From the NCBI RefSeq assembly GCF_002113125.1, contig NZ_NEJP01000006.1, positions 276,937 through 340,936 of the forward strand: a stretch of 64,000 nucleotides of DNA. Direction: 5' to 3'. The stretch is from Pseudomonas sp. B20(2017) (lineage in GTDB: Bacteria; Pseudomonadota; Gammaproteobacteria; Pseudomonadales; Pseudomonadaceae). Shown here piece by piece: positions 34,680-43,751 of the stretch (its first letter is position 1; each line of letters opens with the position of its first letter). The notes under the pieces were generated by a model, which was not told the origin of the DNA, searched no databases, and was given only the letters and a program-made list of their open reading frames with translations. The translations under genes and the position numbers were made by a program.

Positions 34680-35501
34680 TCAGCTCGCGCCGGATTTCCA
34701 TTCTCGAGGACTGAGTCCGGTCTTGCGCCGAAACGCCCGGGCCAGCGCCGAGGGACTTTCATAGCCGACCTCTTCGGCGATCAGGGCAATCGGTCGTCCC
34801 TCGCGCAGGCGTTTTTGCGCGAGGCTGATCCGCCAGTTCACCAGATAATCCACCGGCGTCTGCCCCACCACCCGCCGGAAGTGTTCGGCGAAACCGGCGC
34901 GAGACAGATTCGCGGCACTGGCCAGTTCGGCGACGCTCCAGGCCTTGGCCGGTTGGTCGTGCATCAGGTTCAAGGCTCGGGAAATCTTCGGATCGGCCAG
35001 CCCCGCCATCATGCCTGGCTGCTGATTGCGACTGCTGATGAGGTGGCGCAACAACAGAATCACCAACAGCTCAAACAGCCGGTCCATCACCGCTTCGCGT
35101 CCGCAGTGTCCGTCGAAGGCTTCCTTGAACAGCCACTCCAGGGTGTTGGCCATTTCCGGAAGATCGGCGAGTTTCAGCACCAGATAATCCGGCAGAGCTG
35201 CCGCCAAAGCATTGCCCGCGCCGCCGTCGAAGGTCAGCGAAGCGCACACCAGTTGCGTGCCCATGGCTTCGTTGGCGAACAAGCGATGGGCCATGGGACG
35301 GGGAAAAAAGATCAGGGTCGGTTCGTTGAGCGAGATTTCAGGATCATTGCCCGGCTTGAGCAACAACTCCCCCGCCTGCAACAGATGCACATGCCCGCAC
35401 ACTTGATCGCCGCCGTAGGCGCTCACCCCGCAAAACGTGCCGCTGTGAAAGGTGCCGGCATTGACGCCGAAATGGCTGAGTAACGTAGAAAGGCGATCCA
35501 T
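34680..35501 (-). CDS. AraC-family regulator (cupin 6 type)
   Basis: 273 residues. N-terminal cupin-like sensor domain (LLQAGELLLKPGNDPEISLNEPTLIFFPRPMAHRL) and two C-terminal AraC HTHs (WSVAELASAANLSRAGFAEHFRR; IALIAEEVGYESPSALARAFRRKTGLSPREWK). Divergent (134 nt) from the AhpD-like gene at 35636, its likely target. Confidence 0.9.
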   Translation of the reverse strand: MDRLSTLLSHFGVNAGTFHSGTFCGVSAYGGDQVCGHVHLLQAGELLLKPGNDPEISLNEPTLIFFPRPMAHRLFANEAMGTQLVCASLTFDGGAGNALAAALPDYLVLKLADLPEMANTLEWLFKEAFDGHCGREAVMDRLFELLVILLLRHLISSRNQQPGMMAGLADPKISRALNLMHDQPAKAWSVAELASAANLSRAGFAEHFRRVVGQTPVDYLVNWRISLAQKRLREGRPIALIAEEVGYESPSALARAFRRKTGLSPREWKSGAS

Positions 35502-35635
35502 GACTGATTCTCGCAACGACAGGTTTGGACGATCTGTCGCATATCCTCGACGATTTGCACCCAAAGCACCAGCCACGCTCCGTAGGATTCACTCCATCCC
35601 CGGCGCACTTCGCACCGGACTTTCGGAGAATCACC

Positions 35636-36160
35636 ATGAGCCGCATCGCCCCTCTCAGTCTCGAAACCGCTACTGACGCCACTCGCCCGACACTTGAAGG
35701 CGTGCAGAAAAAAATCGGTTTCCTGCCCAACCTGTTCAAGACCCTGGCCACTGCGCCCGCCGCGCTGGATGCCTACGTGCAAATCTCGGCCACGTTGGGC
35801 AAGACGTCTTTGAGTGCCAAGGAAAAAGAGGCGGTGTATCTGGCCACCTCGCAGGTCAACGGTTGCGATTATTGCCTGGCGGCACACACTCTGTTCGCCA
35901 GCAAGGCCGGGCTGGCAGCAGAAGAAATCATCGAAGCGCGTCACGGTCGACTGAATGCTTTTGCCACCCTCGCCCATCAACTGACCGAAACCCGTGGTCA
36001 TCTGAGCGATGAACAGATTGCCGCCGCCCGCGCTGCCGGCATCGACGACAAGAAGATCATCGAAGTGATCGCCATCGTCGCCGCGCAGACCCTGACCAAC
36101 TACCTGAACAACGTGGCACTGACCGACATCGATTTCCCCGCCATCGAAAATCCAGCGTAA
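35636..36160 (+). CDS. Carboxymuconolactone decarboxylase / AhpD-like peroxidase-family protein
   Basis: 174 residues with the AhpD-like core: VNGCDYCLAAHTLFASKAG gives the CxxC...H redox motif. Uses of this fold include alkyl-hydroperoxidase activity and lactone decarboxylation. Start ATG 35636 has GGAG 7 nt before. Probably controlled by the AraC-type regulator opposite. Confidence 0.87.
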   Translation: MSRIAPLSLETATDATRPTLEGVQKKIGFLPNLFKTLATAPAALDAYVQISATLGKTSLSAKEKEAVYLATSQVNGCDYCLAAHTLFASKAGLAAEEIIEARHGRLNAFATLAHQLTETRGHLSDEQIAAARAAGIDDKKIIEVIAIVAAQTLTNYLNNVALTDIDFPAIENPA

Positions 36161-36171
36161 TGCAAAAAACT

Positions 36172-36259
36172 GTGGGAGCGAGCTTGCTCGCGATGGCGGT
36201 GGATCAGTCAGCGTCTTTGTCGATTGATACTCCGCTATCGCGAGCAAGCTCGCTCCCAC
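36172..36259. repeat. REP pair (REPIN-like palindrome)
   Basis: Inverted GTGGGAGCGAGCTTGCTC copies between the convergent AhpD-like and SulP genes. Confidence 0.95.
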
Positions 36260-36286
36260 ATTGAATTTTGTACTGCGTAGGACGCG

Positions 36287-37732
36287 TCAGTCGTGATCGA
36301 CCCCGGCGCGTTTCAGCAACTTCTTGCAGCGCTCGGACAGGTGAAACACCTGCAAATGTTTGCCCGCCTTCGCGTAGCGTTCACGCAGGGTTTTCAGCGC
36401 GGCGATGGCCGAGTAATCGACAAAGCTCAGGTGCCGGCAATCCAGCGTCACTCGTTGCGGGTCATTGGCCGGGTCGAACTGATTGAGAAACGGCGTGGTC
36501 GAGGCAAAGAACAGCGTGCCGTGCAGGCGATAGAGTTTGCTGCCGTCCGCTTCGATATGTTCATCGGCGTACAACTCGCGCGCTTGCTGCCAGGCAAAAT
36601 TCAGCGCGGCAATGATGATCCCGCACAGCACCGCCGTGGCCAGGTCGGTGAACACCGTGATGGTCGTTACCGCGATGATCACCAGCACATCGTTGAGCGG
36701 AACTTTGTTCAGCACCCGCAGCGAAGCCCAGGCAAACGTCTGCTGCGACACCACGAACATCACCCCCACCAGCGCCGCCAGCGGAATCCGCTCGATCAGT
36801 GGCGACAGAAACAGGATGAACAACAGGATCAGCACCCCGGCAACAATCCCGGACAAACGCCCGCGTCCGCCGGAACTCAGGTTGATCACGGTCTGGCCGA
36901 TCATTGCACAACCGCCCATGCCGCCGAACGCACCGGAGACCATATTCGCCGCGCCCAGCGCCACGCATTCGCGGTCCGGATAGCCACGGGTTTCGGTAAT
37001 TTCGTCGGTGAGGTTGAGGGTCAGCAGGGTTTCCAGCAGGCCGACCAGTGCCATCAGAATCGCGTAAGGCGCGATGATGCGCAGGGTGTCCAGCGTCCAC
37101 GGAATGTCCGGCAGCGCAAACGTCGGCAAGCCGCCGGCGATGTGCGCCATGTCGCCGAGGGTGCGGGTCGGCAGGCCGAGCAGGTAAACCAGCAAACCGA
37201 CGCCGAGAATCGCGACCAGCGCCGGCGGCACGGCGCGGGTCAGGCGCGGCAATACATAGACGATGGCCATGGTCAGCAGCACCAGCCCGGTCATCAGGTA
37301 CAACGGTGTGCCGCTGAGCCACTGCTCGCCGCTCTTGAAATGCTCCAGTTGCGCCAGCGCAATGATGATCGCCAGACCGTTGACAAACCCGAGCATCACC
37401 GGGTGCGGCACCATGCGCACCAGTTTGCCCAGCCGCAAAAGCCCGAACGCCATCATGATCAAGCCGCCGAGCAACACCGTCGCCAACAGATATTGCACGC
37501 CGTGCTGCACCACCAGCGCGACGATCACCACCGCCATCGAACCGGCCGCGCCGGACACCATGCCCGGCCGGCCACCGAACAATGCGGTCAACGTACAAAT
37601 GATGAAGGCGCCGTACAGGCCCATCAGCGGATTGAGGTGAGCCACCAGCGCAAACGCAATGCATTCGGGCAACAGGGCAAACGAGGTAGTGAGTCCGGCC
37701 AGGACATCGGCGCGCAGACGAATCGGTTTCAT
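36287..37732 (-). CDS. SulP-family anion transporter with STAS domain
   Basis: 481 residues. The membrane part begins RADVLAGLTTSFALLPECIAFALVAHLNPLMGLYGA, the SulP signature, and about 12-14 spans follow. The C-terminal STAS domain spans ~385-480 (LHGTLFFASTTPFLNQF, VTLDCRHLSFVDYSAIAALKTL). Probably an anion importer (sulfate, bicarbonate or a dicarboxylate). Substrate not readable. Confidence 0.9.
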   Translation of the reverse strand: MKPIRLRADVLAGLTTSFALLPECIAFALVAHLNPLMGLYGAFIICTLTALFGGRPGMVSGAAGSMAVVIVALVVQHGVQYLLATVLLGGLIMMAFGLLRLGKLVRMVPHPVMLGFVNGLAIIIALAQLEHFKSGEQWLSGTPLYLMTGLVLLTMAIVYVLPRLTRAVPPALVAILGVGLLVYLLGLPTRTLGDMAHIAGGLPTFALPDIPWTLDTLRIIAPYAILMALVGLLETLLTLNLTDEITETRGYPDRECVALGAANMVSGAFGGMGGCAMIGQTVINLSSGGRGRLSGIVAGVLILLFILFLSPLIERIPLAALVGVMFVVSQQTFAWASLRVLNKVPLNDVLVIIAVTTITVFTDLATAVLCGIIIAALNFAWQQARELYADEHIEADGSKLYRLHGTLFFASTTPFLNQFDPANDPQRVTLDCRHLSFVDYSAIAALKTLRERYAKAGKHLQVFHLSERCKKLLKRAGVDHD

Positions 37733-37905
37733 GGCTTACCTGACAGAGCGGCCGACGGGCGCGGCCGCATGCATTGGCGCAAAAGAGCGCTGCGGAAAAA
37801 GAGGGTTGCGGATGTTACGCAAATGCACCGGCGTGGGCCAGTGATCGCTGACAACCACTGGCGTGCGCTCTATGCTGCGCGATGTTTTAAGCAGTGGAGC
37901 CCAGG

Positions 37906-38202
37906 ATGTCGACCGAATTGACCAGCCGCGAAGTGTGCCAACGATTGCGCGATGCCGCGCTGGGCGTGTGCACTCTACGAGTGATGAGCGTACGAACGGG
38001 CCGGCTTTCGGTCGACATCGAAGGCTGGCGCTTGCAGTTGGACTTCGACGGCCAGCGCCTGAATCACTGCGCGGATTGTTTTTGCCCGGACGGTCGAGAA
38101 TGGACGCTCGATACCCGGCAGCGCTTCGGCACCGACCCGGTCAGTCTGCTGAGTACCTGGGAACTGGCGCAGATCGAAGGTTTGTTGCGGCAACGTGTAT
38201 GA
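37906..38202 (+). CDS. Conserved hypothetical protein (98 aa)
   Basis: 98 residues from ATG 37906, with GGAG 6 nt upstream. The text CLRDAALGVC-like start, TGRLSVDIEGWRLQLDFDGQRLNHCADCFCPDGREW and a C-terminal helix suggest a small soluble protein with a CxxCxCP motif that could bind metal. I think of the pseudomonad DUF7693-like group. Function unknown. Confidence 0.7.
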   Translation: MSTELTSREVCQRLRDAALGVCTLRVMSVRTGRLSVDIEGWRLQLDFDGQRLNHCADCFCPDGREWTLDTRQRFGTDPVSLLSTWELAQIEGLLRQRV

Positions 38203-38279
38203 GAGACGGCAAACAGAGTTGCCCAATGATGGCACTCTGCCCATAATTCGCCCCCCTCTTCAACGCGCAAGGAACTGCC

Positions 38280-38825
38280 GTGAAAAAATCGCTGCTGTTG
38301 GTCCCGCTGTTTGCTCTGCTCCTGCAAGGCTGTGGCATGACCATGACCCGTTACGAGCCAAGCTTCGATAACGTTCAAAAGCTCAAGCAAACCCCGCCGC
38401 TGCACGCGATCAGCAACCCGCAGGTCACCGCTGAGCCGGGCGAAGGCTCGTTGATGGTCCGCGCCAACCCGATCAAATCGCCGACAGGCAGCATCCCGGC
38501 GCATATCCAGGACGCAATCACCGAAGAACTGCGCAAGGCCGGTCTGCTCGATCCGCAAGCGACGCGTCACCTGCAAGTGCTGGTGGTGAAAAACCAGTTG
38601 AACGCCGGCATGGGCACCGGTGATGGCACCATCGCTGCGCGCTTCACCCTGCGCAATGGCAACGTTGTGGTGTACGACGCCACCAAAGATGTCAGCCATC
38701 AGTGGGACAGCAGCTTTTTCGGCGTTATCGCGATCCCCAACGCGACCAACGCCTACAACCCGATGCTGCAGGACTTGCTGAAGAATCTGTACAGCGATCC
38801 ACAGTTCATTCAGGCCCTGAAGTAA
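38280..38825 (+). CDS. Lipoprotein of unknown function (181 aa)
   Basis: Lipobox LLLQGC (Cys18) after MKKSLLLVPLFALLLQG. The mature part has a DUF4410-like pattern: TGSIPAHIQDAITEELRKAGLL, LQVLVVKNQLNAGMGTGDGTIAARFTLRNGN and a C-terminal helix (LQDLLKNLYSDPQFIQAL). A terminator separates it from another lipoprotein on the opposite strand. Confidence 0.75.
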   Translation: MKKSLLLVPLFALLLQGCGMTMTRYEPSFDNVQKLKQTPPLHAISNPQVTAEPGEGSLMVRANPIKSPTGSIPAHIQDAITEELRKAGLLDPQATRHLQVLVVKNQLNAGMGTGDGTIAARFTLRNGNVVVYDATKDVSHQWDSSFFGVIAIPNATNAYNPMLQDLLKNLYSDPQFIQALK

Positions 38826-38830
38826 GGGCA

Positions 38831-38863
38831 AAAAAAAGAGCCGCGATTGCGGCTCTTTTTTTT
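38831..38863. terminator. Bidirectional Rho-independent terminator
   Basis: AAAAAAAGAGCCGC...GCGGCTCTTTTTTTT, between convergent lipoprotein genes. Confidence 0.9.
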
Positions 38864-38877
38864 GCTGCTGGAGTGAG

Positions 38878-39492
38878 TCAAATGCCCGAATATTTCGGAC
38901 GGTTGCTGTCGGCCCATTCCTTGAGCAACGCATTGACTTGCCGAGTGAACGTATCGGTCACTGCTGCTTTCGGTGTATTGAACGCCAGCGGAAGGAACCA
39001 GATGCCCATCCAGGTGCCGACCGCGTCGTGGTTACTCGCGGTGGACAGCGGCTGACCTTGCTGATCGAGGGTTTCCAGGCTCATGGTGTACTGGTCGGTG
39101 GCATAGGCCGGAATGATCGTCATGCTCAGACCACTGATGAACGCCAGCACCATCTGACCGCCATTCGGTGGATGGTTGTACATTTTCAGGCGCAGGCTGT
39201 AGTCACCGGGCTGCTTCTCGAACTTGTCGAAGGTGACACGACCGAACAAACCGGAATCCTTCAGAACGGTTTGCAGTTGCGGTTTGAGCATGTCACGAGC
39301 TTGTGGCATTTCCACGGCGGAAGCGCTTTTCGGCTCGCCCTGGTAGAAGTCGAAATCGACGTAGACGTTTGGCTTGTTGGCGTAGCTGGTCATCGATGGC
39401 AGCGTGACCGGGGCCACTTCGTCCTTGGTGAAACTGGCACAGCCGCCCAGCGCGAGCACCAGACCCAGCGCAAGGATTTTCCCGAATTGCAT
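38878..39492 (-). CDS. Lipoprotein of unknown function (204 aa)
   Basis: Lipobox LALGGC (Cys18) after MQFGKILALGLVLALG. Mature region has YVDFDFYQGEPKSAS and a membrane-like segment MVLAFISGLSMTIIPAYATDQ, then FTRQVNALLKEW. Same length scale and layout as the convergent lipoprotein; the two may be distant relatives. Function unknown. Confidence 0.73.
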   Translation of the reverse strand: MQFGKILALGLVLALGGCASFTKDEVAPVTLPSMTSYANKPNVYVDFDFYQGEPKSASAVEMPQARDMLKPQLQTVLKDSGLFGRVTFDKFEKQPGDYSLRLKMYNHPPNGGQMVLAFISGLSMTIIPAYATDQYTMSLETLDQQGQPLSTASNHDAVGTWMGIWFLPLAFNTPKAAVTDTFTRQVNALLKEWADSNRPKYSGI

Positions 39493-39614
39493 GATGTCGT
39501 CCCTAAAGTGATATCAAAGAGCCTCCATTGCGGAGCGCCGGGGCGGATTCTAGTGATCGTCTACGTCCGGGAAAAGACCTGATTCGGGAAAACCGTGAAA
39601 AAGTTCGCGCCGCT

Positions 39615-40073
39615 TCAGCTTTGGCGCAAATCGAGGGTGTACGTGTAATAGCCCGTATCGCGCACCCAGCCGAGTGATTCGTACAAACCCTGGGCGGTGA
39701 AATTGTCGGTGGCGGTTTCCAGCACCAGGCCCTTGGCGCCGGTTTCGACGGCGAAGTCGCGGGCGGTGTTCATCAATAATCGCCCGACCCCACGACCACG
39801 GGCGGCCGGCGTAGTGAACAGGTCGCTGAGCAGCCAGGTCCGGTGGGCGTCAATTGACGAGAACGTCGGGTACAACTGCACGATTCCCAGCGCCTCACCG
39901 CTTTCGTCCTCAACCAGAAAAATCGCCGATTCATTGCCGACCATGCGTTCGGCGATAAAGGCCCGGGATTGCTCGAGATTCGAAGACTGGCCGTAAAAAC
40001 CGCGATAGGCGTCGAACAGATTCGCCACCGCGTCGAGGTGAATCGTCGTGGCGCGCAGTGCCTGAAGGGTCAT
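39615..40073 (-). CDS. GNAT-family N-acetyltransferase
   Basis: 152 residues, GNAT core: LVEDESGEALGIVQLYP, the acetyl-CoA site LFTTPAARGRGVGRLLMNTA, then FTAQGLYESLGWVRD. Divergent from a RutR-like TetR gene at 40174. Substrate unknown. Confidence 0.86.
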   Translation of the reverse strand: MTLQALRATTIHLDAVANLFDAYRGFYGQSSNLEQSRAFIAERMVGNESAIFLVEDESGEALGIVQLYPTFSSIDAHRTWLLSDLFTTPAARGRGVGRLLMNTARDFAVETGAKGLVLETATDNFTAQGLYESLGWVRDTGYYTYTLDLRQS

Positions 40074-40173
40074 TGTGATTTTCCTGAGGTTACTGAAATT
40101 GAAACCAGCATAGCGCTGAGGAGCGAGTTCGCTGGCTTATTCGCTATATAGTTTTGTATATTGCGAACCCGAA

Positions 40174-40839
40174 ATGGCCAGACCCTCCATGCCGTCCATG
40201 AGTAGTATCCGCGAACGCAACCAGCAACTGATCCTGGCCGCCGCCAGTGAAGAATTCGCCGCCAACGGCTTCGACGCGACCCAGACCCGCGACATCGCCG
40301 CACGCGCCGGTGTGCCCAAGGCCAATCTCTATTACTACTTTCAGAGCAAGGAAAACCTCTACGGCAAAGTGCTGCTCGGCTTCGTCGAACCGCTGCTGGA
40401 AGCCTCGGCGGTGCTGCGCGAAAGTGATGATCCGCTGATCGGCCTGCGCGCCTACGTCGCCGCCCGCATCCGCATCGCCCGCGAACATCCGGCGATTGCC
40501 AAAGTGTTCAGCGGTGAGCTGTTGCTCGGTGGCCGTCAACTGCCCGATGAATGCCGCGACCTGCTGCATGGCGAAGCCCGGCGTAATGTCGAGTGTCTGC
40601 GCAGCTGGATCGACCGCGGGCTGCTGGCGCCGGTCGATCCAGAGCATTTGATGTTGTTCATATGGTCGGCGACGCGCACCTACACCAACATTGGATGGCA
40701 GATGGGGCGCATCACCGGGCGAGAGGTGCCGCAGGATGAGGATTATGCGGTGGCGGCGGAGACGATTACGCGGTTGGTGTTGAGCGGTGCGGTGTCCGAA
40801 CCGCTAAGTGATGTTCGCAGGTTGATGTTTGCGACCTGA
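40174..40839 (+). CDS. TetR/AcrR-family regulator (RutR-like C-terminal domain)
   Basis: 221 residues. HTH LILAAASEEFAANGFDATQTRDIAARAGVPKANLYYYFQSKENLYGKVL. The C-terminal part (REHPAIAKVFSGELLLGGRQLPDE, IWSATRTYTNIGWQM) resembles the RutR ligand domain family, whose RutR member binds uracil. Three ATGs (40174, 40192, 40201) are possible. Divergent from the acetyltransferase. Confidence 0.86.
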   Translation: MARPSMPSMSSIRERNQQLILAAASEEFAANGFDATQTRDIAARAGVPKANLYYYFQSKENLYGKVLLGFVEPLLEASAVLRESDDPLIGLRAYVAARIRIAREHPAIAKVFSGELLLGGRQLPDECRDLLHGEARRNVECLRSWIDRGLLAPVDPEHLMLFIWSATRTYTNIGWQMGRITGREVPQDEDYAVAAETITRLVLSGAVSEPLSDVRRLMFAT

Positions 40840-40894
40840 TTTCAGGCGGTGGCAGTATGCGTTCCCACCCTCATCGTCATTTAAGGAGTAGCAC

Positions 40895-41166
40895 ATGGCC
40901 GATTCGGATATTCACCTGTCGGACAGTTCGGATAGCGGACTCTTCCAGCGCATCGCCGATGAGCTCCAGCAGACGCTGAGCGGAACCTGGACAACTCAGG
41001 CCAGCGGTCTGGATCAGTATTACGGGACCTGGCGGTCGATGGTCAGGTGATTACCCTGCACCTGGAGCATTACCTGGGGATCATGTTGCTTGTGGAGGAT
41101 GCGGATCCCCAGTGGGTGGCGTCGGAGCGGTTTCAGGCCGTGGTGCGGCGGTTGCAAATGGAGTGA
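40895..41166 (+). pseudogene. DUF3630-like gene broken by a one-base frameshift
   Basis: AAGGAG precedes ATG 40895. Frame 1 stops at TGA 41048-41050 after 51 codons (...GLDQYYGTWRSMVR). From ~41027 the next frame continues the protein: DLAVDGQVITLHLEHYLGIM ... ERFQAVVRRLQME, ending TGA 41164-41166. Inserting one T at TATTAC|GGGACC restores YYWDLAVDG, and the 272-nt span is one short of a multiple of three. Either a recent single-base deletion or a sequencing error. Confidence 0.78.
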
Positions 41167-41181
41167 TTCACACGCGTCAGT

Positions 41182-41269
41182 GTGGGAGCGAGCTTGCTCG
41201 CGATAAGGGCAGCACATTCAACATCATCGGTGACTGAGCGAATGCCATCGCGAGCAAGCTCGCTCCCAC
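41182..41269. repeat. REP pair (REPIN-like palindrome)
   Basis: Inverted GTGGGAGCGAGCTTGCTC copies after the DUF3630-like gene. Confidence 0.95.
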
Positions 41270-41287
41270 AATGACTGCGACAAACCA

Positions 41288-41821
41288 TCAGAACGTAATT
41301 TCGGTCGCCGGCTTCACATCGATCCGCGCCACGGAACCGGTCAGGTGCGCCCAGTCCTTGTTGTGCTCGGCAATGATGTCTTCGGCGCTCATGTTGCCGT
41401 TGTCGACGGTGGAATGCGCATCGGCCGCCAGTTCCACGTCGTAGCCCAGTTGATGGGCCTGACGCACGGTGGCGTTGACGCAGTAATCGGTTTGCATACC
41501 GCAGATTACCAGGCGGTCGAAGTCTTCCCGGGGGATCAGTTTCTGCAGATTGGTCTGGTAGAACGAGTCGTTGGCGGTTTTGTCGACGCGCAGATCGCCG
41601 GGCGCGGTGACCAGTCCGTCAGCCAGTTGCCAGCCTTCGGCACCGTGAGCGAACGGGCTGTCTTTTTCGTTGTGCTGGATCAGCACCACCGGAATGCCCG
41701 ACTTGCGAGCGCGGGCGCTGAGGCCGTTGATGGTGTCGATTACCCGTTTGGCGTCGTGGCACTCGTATTCACCTGCGCACAGGGCGCGCTGGACATCAAT
41801 GATCAGCAATGCGGTGGTCAT
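41288..41821 (-). CDS. Isochorismatase-family cysteine hydrolase
   Basis: 177 residues with the cysteine-hydrolase triad: Asp in LLIIDVQRALC, Lys in LRVDKTANDSFYQT, and Cys in VICGMQTDYCVNATVRQA. Nicotinamidase-like fold, substrate undetermined (isochorismate, nicotinamide or related). Lies after ggt in the same direction; terminator between. Confidence 0.88.
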   Translation of the reverse strand: MTTALLIIDVQRALCAGEYECHDAKRVIDTINGLSARARKSGIPVVLIQHNEKDSPFAHGAEGWQLADGLVTAPGDLRVDKTANDSFYQTNLQKLIPREDFDRLVICGMQTDYCVNATVRQAHQLGYDVELAADAHSTVDNGNMSAEDIIAEHNKDWAHLTGSVARIDVKPATEITF

Positions 41822-41849
41822 GGTGAGCCTTCCTTGATCAGTCCTTGAG

Positions 41850-41880
41850 AAAGGGGCGGACGTGTGCCCGCCCCCTTTTT
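41850..41880. terminator. Rho-independent terminator (downstream of ggt)
   Basis: GGGGCGG...CCGCCCC(C) hairpin flanked by A- and T-rich ends between ggt and the hydrolase gene. Confidence 0.7.
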
Positions 41881-41887
41881 ACTCCGC

Positions 41888-43615
41888 TCAGTAACCCAAT
41901 GACAACCCGGTGTTGCGCCGTGGATCGTTGGCGCCGTAGAAGCGGTTCTTGCCGACCGGTTTGCCACCCAGCGACGGTGCACCGACCAGAATCGCGGCGA
42001 TGTGGTTCGGGTCCTGCGGCCCCGCAAACTTGTGGCCCCAGCTCTCGAGAATCTTCTTCGTGTCGGGGCTGGCGGCGAAGTCTTCGAGATTGGTTTCCTC
42101 CGGCATCCACTGCTGGTGGAAGCGCGGCGCGTCGACCGCTTCCTGCAGGCCCATGCCGTAGTCGATGACGTTGAGCATGGTCAGCAACGTCGCGGTGATG
42201 ATGCGACTGCCGCCCGGCGTACCGACCACCATCACCACCTTGCCGCCCTTGGTGACGATGGTCGGGCTCATCGATGACAGCGGTGCCTTGCCCGGAGCGA
42301 TAGCGTTGGCTTCACCTTGCACCAGGCCGTACATGTTCGGCACGCCGACCTTGGAAGTGAAGTCGTCCATTTCATCGTTGAGAATCACCCCGGTCTTGCT
42401 CGCCATCACACCCGCGCCGAACCAGTCGTTGAGGGTGTAGGTGACCGAGACTGCGTTGCCCCATTTGTCGACGATCGAATAGTGCGTGGTGTTGCTGCCT
42501 TCATGAGGTGCAACACCGGGTTTGAGCTCCGCCGACACGCCGGCCTTCTGCGGCTGGATCGCGTTACGCAGCTTGGTCGCGTAGTTCTTGTCCAGCAGGT
42601 GCTCGATCGGGTTTTTCACAAAGTCCGGATCGCCCAGATAGCTGTTGCGATCCACGTACGCGTGGCGCATCGCCTCGATCTGGTAGTGCATGCCCTGGGC
42701 CGAATGGAAGCCCAGATCCTTCATCGGATAGCCTTCGAGAATGTTCATGATCTGGCAGATCACCACCCCGCCGGAGCTTGGCGGTGGTGCCGACACAACG
42801 TGGTAGCCGCGATAGTCGCACTCCACCGGGGCCAGTTCGCGGGTCTTGTATTTGTCGAGGTCGGCCTGGGTGATGATGCCCTTGTTGGCCTGGCTGGACG
42901 TCACGATGGCGTCGGCCACCCAGCCTTTGTAGAAGCCGTCAGCGCCTTTTTCGGAAATGGTGCGCAGGGTTTTACCCAGATCCTTCTGCACCAGTTTCTG
43001 CCCGACCTGCATCGGCTCGCCGTTGTTCAGGAAGATCGCGCCGGAATCCTTGATGTCCTTCTTGAACACATCGGTGGCGTATTCCAGCAGCTCGACGTCA
43101 CCCTGTTCCAGCTCGAAACCTTCTTCCGCCAGTTTGATCGCCGGGGCGATCATGTCCTTGCGCGGTTTGGTGCCGTACTTGCTCAGCGCCAGCTCCATGC
43201 CCGACACGGTGCCCGGAACGCCGACCGCGAGGTGGCCACGGGTACTCAGGTCCGGAATGACGTTACCGTCCTTGTCGAGGTACATGTTCGCCGTCGCGGC
43301 CAGCGGGGCTTTTTCGCGGAAGTCGAGGAAGGTCTTGCGTCCGTCCGCCAGTTTAATGGTCATGAAACCACCGCCACCGAGATTGCCCGCCGCCGGGTAA
43401 ACCACCGCCAGTGCATAACCCACGGCGACCGCCGCATCCACCGCGTTGCCACCACTTTTCAACACGTCGACACCCACGTGAGTGGCCAGGTGCTGGGCGG
43501 TGACCACCATGCCGTTTTCGGCGGCGACCGGGGCAACCGAAGCGGCGTGGGCCATGAGGCAGCTGAGCGCCAATGAGGTCGCAATCAGCGATTTGGCAAA
43601 AGGTTCGTACTTCAT
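41888..43615 (-). CDS. ggt: Gamma-glutamyltransferase (glutathione hydrolase)
   Basis: 575 residues, periplasmic by its signal peptide (MKYEPFAKSLIATSLALSCLMAHA). Gamma-glutamyltransferase self-cleaves; the nucleophile is probably Thr376 at the start of the small subunit (GSN-TTHYSIVDKWGNAVSVTYTLN). Other landmarks: NAVDAAVAVGYALAVVYPAAGN, GVPGTVSGMELALSKYGT and MSPTIV. Cleaves glutathione and gamma-glutamyl compounds. A possible link with the Kef-type antiporter, gated by glutathione, is only thematic. Confidence 0.95.
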   Translation of the reverse strand: MKYEPFAKSLIATSLALSCLMAHAASVAPVAAENGMVVTAQHLATHVGVDVLKSGGNAVDAAVAVGYALAVVYPAAGNLGGGGFMTIKLADGRKTFLDFREKAPLAATANMYLDKDGNVIPDLSTRGHLAVGVPGTVSGMELALSKYGTKPRKDMIAPAIKLAEEGFELEQGDVELLEYATDVFKKDIKDSGAIFLNNGEPMQVGQKLVQKDLGKTLRTISEKGADGFYKGWVADAIVTSSQANKGIITQADLDKYKTRELAPVECDYRGYHVVSAPPPSSGGVVICQIMNILEGYPMKDLGFHSAQGMHYQIEAMRHAYVDRNSYLGDPDFVKNPIEHLLDKNYATKLRNAIQPQKAGVSAELKPGVAPHEGSNTTHYSIVDKWGNAVSVTYTLNDWFGAGVMASKTGVILNDEMDDFTSKVGVPNMYGLVQGEANAIAPGKAPLSSMSPTIVTKGGKVVMVVGTPGGSRIITATLLTMLNVIDYGMGLQEAVDAPRFHQQWMPEETNLEDFAASPDTKKILESWGHKFAGPQDPNHIAAILVGAPSLGGKPVGKNRFYGANDPRRNTGLSLGY

Positions 43616-43751
43616 GAGTCGGTCTCTTCTTTTTATAAGGTAGGAAAGCGCTTCAAGAGCATCAGCCAGTATGGTCGCGATTACGGTTTGCGCCTCCCCG
43701 ATCCGGCAGTATGCTGGGCGCAGTTTTCACCCCCGTCCCGGAGTTTTTCCC

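Noticed and set aside
36293..37921. 542-residue plus-strand frame
   Set aside because: Antisense to the SulP gene; His/Gln/Arg-rich shadow.
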